DNA of 6,881 bases. It comes from Candidatus Brocadiia bacterium (GTDB lineage: Bacteria > Planctomycetota > PUPC01 > DSUN01). The translations under genes were made by a program, and so were the position numbers. The stretch is from positions 1-6,881 of the forward strand of contig JADHXT010000189.1 of assembly GCA_016782825.1 (NCBI GenBank), read 5' to 3'. Below the pieces are notes generated by a model, which was not told the DNA's origin, ran no database searches, and was given only the letters and a program-made list of their open reading frames with translations. Shown here piece by piece: positions 5,980-6,881 of this stretch (position 1 is the first letter of the stretch; each line of letters starts with the position of its first letter).

Positions 5980-6881
5980 CTACGTGCGGCACTCCCCCGC
6001 CCTCCCGAGCAGGGCGACGGCCAGAGCCGCCGCGCCGTAGGCGCCGAAGGCCAGCAGCAGCGTGGTCCGAAACCCGAACGAGACCGCCAGCACCGGCGTG
6101 AGGGCCGCGCCGACCACGCTCGCACTGCCGTTGATGCCCCAGGCCCACGGCGTGGCCTGCGGAGCACGCTCGGCCAGCAGACGCAGCCCGGACGGGAACG
6201 GCATCCCCATGAAGAAGGCGAGGGGCGCGGCATACACCGCGGCGATGACGCAGCGCAGCAGGAGAGGCCGACCAACGAAATGTCCCAGGACAGACTCTCC
6301 GGCAACCCACAGGATGAGTCCGACCCCCACGGCGCCGAGCGCGCCGGTCAGCGCGCCGCGTCGAGCCGATCGCGCCAGCCGCCCGCTGGCGAGGCTGCCC
6401 GCCCCCGAAAAGACGAGGAAGGTGGACAGTACAAGCGCGGCGGAGTGCACGGGGCTCGCGAGAAAGAGGGACAGCTTCTGCATCAGGCACAGCTCGACGA
6501 GCATGTAGCCGACGCCGAGCGCGGCGAAGTAGGCCAGTGTGCCGACCCGCAGACGCGCGGAGACGCGGCCGCCGCGCGCGACGAGCAGCGGCACGAGCAC
6601 AAGAACAACCGCGGCGAGCGCGGCCTGCGCCACGGTGGCAATGAGCACGATGTAGCCCCAGTCCGCGAACGACACCCACCGGTCGCCCATGGTGCTGCGC
6701 AGATGCTTGAGCCCACGCCACCGCACGGAGAGGGAATGGTAGGGACGGTCGTCGGTAGTCGGGGTGATGTCGAACGGCGAGGCGGCGACGAACGCGCCGC
6801 GGCGGGGCGACAGCAGCTCCCGTGTGGCTCGCGCGTAGTGTGGCTCCGGCAGAATGTGGTAGCGGTTGGCCTCCTCGATGG
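5980..6881 (-). CDS. Spermidine-synthase-like integral membrane protein, C-terminal 299 residues (start outside window)
   Basis: This is the C-terminal part of a large membrane protein of the fused spermidine synthase-like/multi-TM type. Full members have membrane helices around a SAM-dependent methyltransferase or aminopropyltransferase-like domain; their substrates are mostly unknown. The visible part starts in the soluble region and carries the family signature FDITPTTDDRPYHS (36-49). About seven hydrophobic segments follow. The family-typical LGVGYMLVELCLMQKLSLFL is at about 121-140, FSGAGSLASG at about 157-166, then FFMGMPFPSGLRLL and PWAWGINGSASVVGA. The protein ends in a TAG at 5980-5982. 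The GTG at 6724-6726 is not the real start, since the frame and the family motif continue upstream to the edge. The catalytic domain cannot be judged from here. Confidence 0.85.
   Translation of the reverse strand, partial: IEEANRYHILPEPHYARATRELLSPRRGAFVAASPFDITPTTDDRPYHSLSVRWRGLKHLRSTMGDRWVSFADWGYIVLIATVAQAALAAVVLVLVPLLVARGGRVSARLRVGTLAYFAALGVGYMLVELCLMQKLSLFLASPVHSAALVLSTFLVFSGAGSLASGRLARSARRGALTGALGAVGVGLILWVAGESVLGHFVGRPLLLRCVIAAVYAAPLAFFMGMPFPSGLRLLAERAPQATPWAWGINGSASVVGAALTPVLAVSFGFRTTLLLAFGAYGAAALAVALLGRAGECRT

Noticed and set aside
4947..6305. Longer 452-residue version of the GNAT protein
   Set aside because: The extra N-terminal part overlaps the end of the membrane-protein gene in another frame, looks like frame-shadow sequence, and ignores the good RBS at 5884-5889.
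5980..6726. Complete 248-residue membrane protein starting at GTG 6724-6726
   Set aside because: The frame remains open to the window edge and the upstream codons encode the family motif TPTTDDRP, so the gene is simply cut by the window.

Overview
The window is a GC-rich bacterial chromosomal segment with five protein genes, all transcribed on the minus strand (right to left). Two are cut by the window edges. The organism is probably a member of Planctomycetota or a close PVC relative. Three things suggest this: the style of the RNA polymerase beta' N-terminus, a secreted PQQ-type beta-propeller of a kind typical of planctomycetes, and intergenic DNA full of degenerate short repeats. This is inference from remembered family features, not from a search.

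In the direction of transcription the layout is as follows. (1) 6881-5980: the C-terminal, membrane-embedded part of a spermidine-synthase-like integral membrane protein. (2) 5876-4947: a two-domain GNAT acetyltransferase with its own RBS and a plausible promoter. (3) 4668-3064: a secreted PQQ-like beta-propeller protein with a signal peptide, RBS and plausible promoter. (4) 3002-1971: a probable lipoprotein with six YWTD-like motifs, 61 bases after gene 3 and probably co-transcribed with it. (5) 1607-1: the first 535 residues of RNA polymerase beta' (rpoC), with zinc-binding cysteines and the catalytic NADFDGD motif.

The most notable feature is the setting of rpoC. It is not preceded by rpoB, as it is in most bacteria. 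It follows an unrelated lipoprotein gene across a 363-base gap and has its own near-consensus sigma70-type promoter (TTGCAT, 17 bases, TACAAT). Its predicted leader is about 134 nt and contains a perfect 9-bp hairpin. A 6-bp CCTCCT/AGGAGG pairing could hide the rpoC Shine-Dalgarno sequence. Independent translational control of beta' is therefore a testable idea.

The other point of interest is the non-coding DNA. The two largest gaps hold related composite elements, each a purine-rich period-7 repeat followed by CAGACGCGG and GC-rich palindromes. One of them also has a four-unit GCTGATR-like heptamer array, and a period-10 tandem repeat sits just before the lipoprotein RBS. I see no tRNA, rRNA, CRISPR array, transposase, phage gene or defence system. 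Apart from the rpoC arrangement, the gene content looks like ordinary core plus accessory chromosome.
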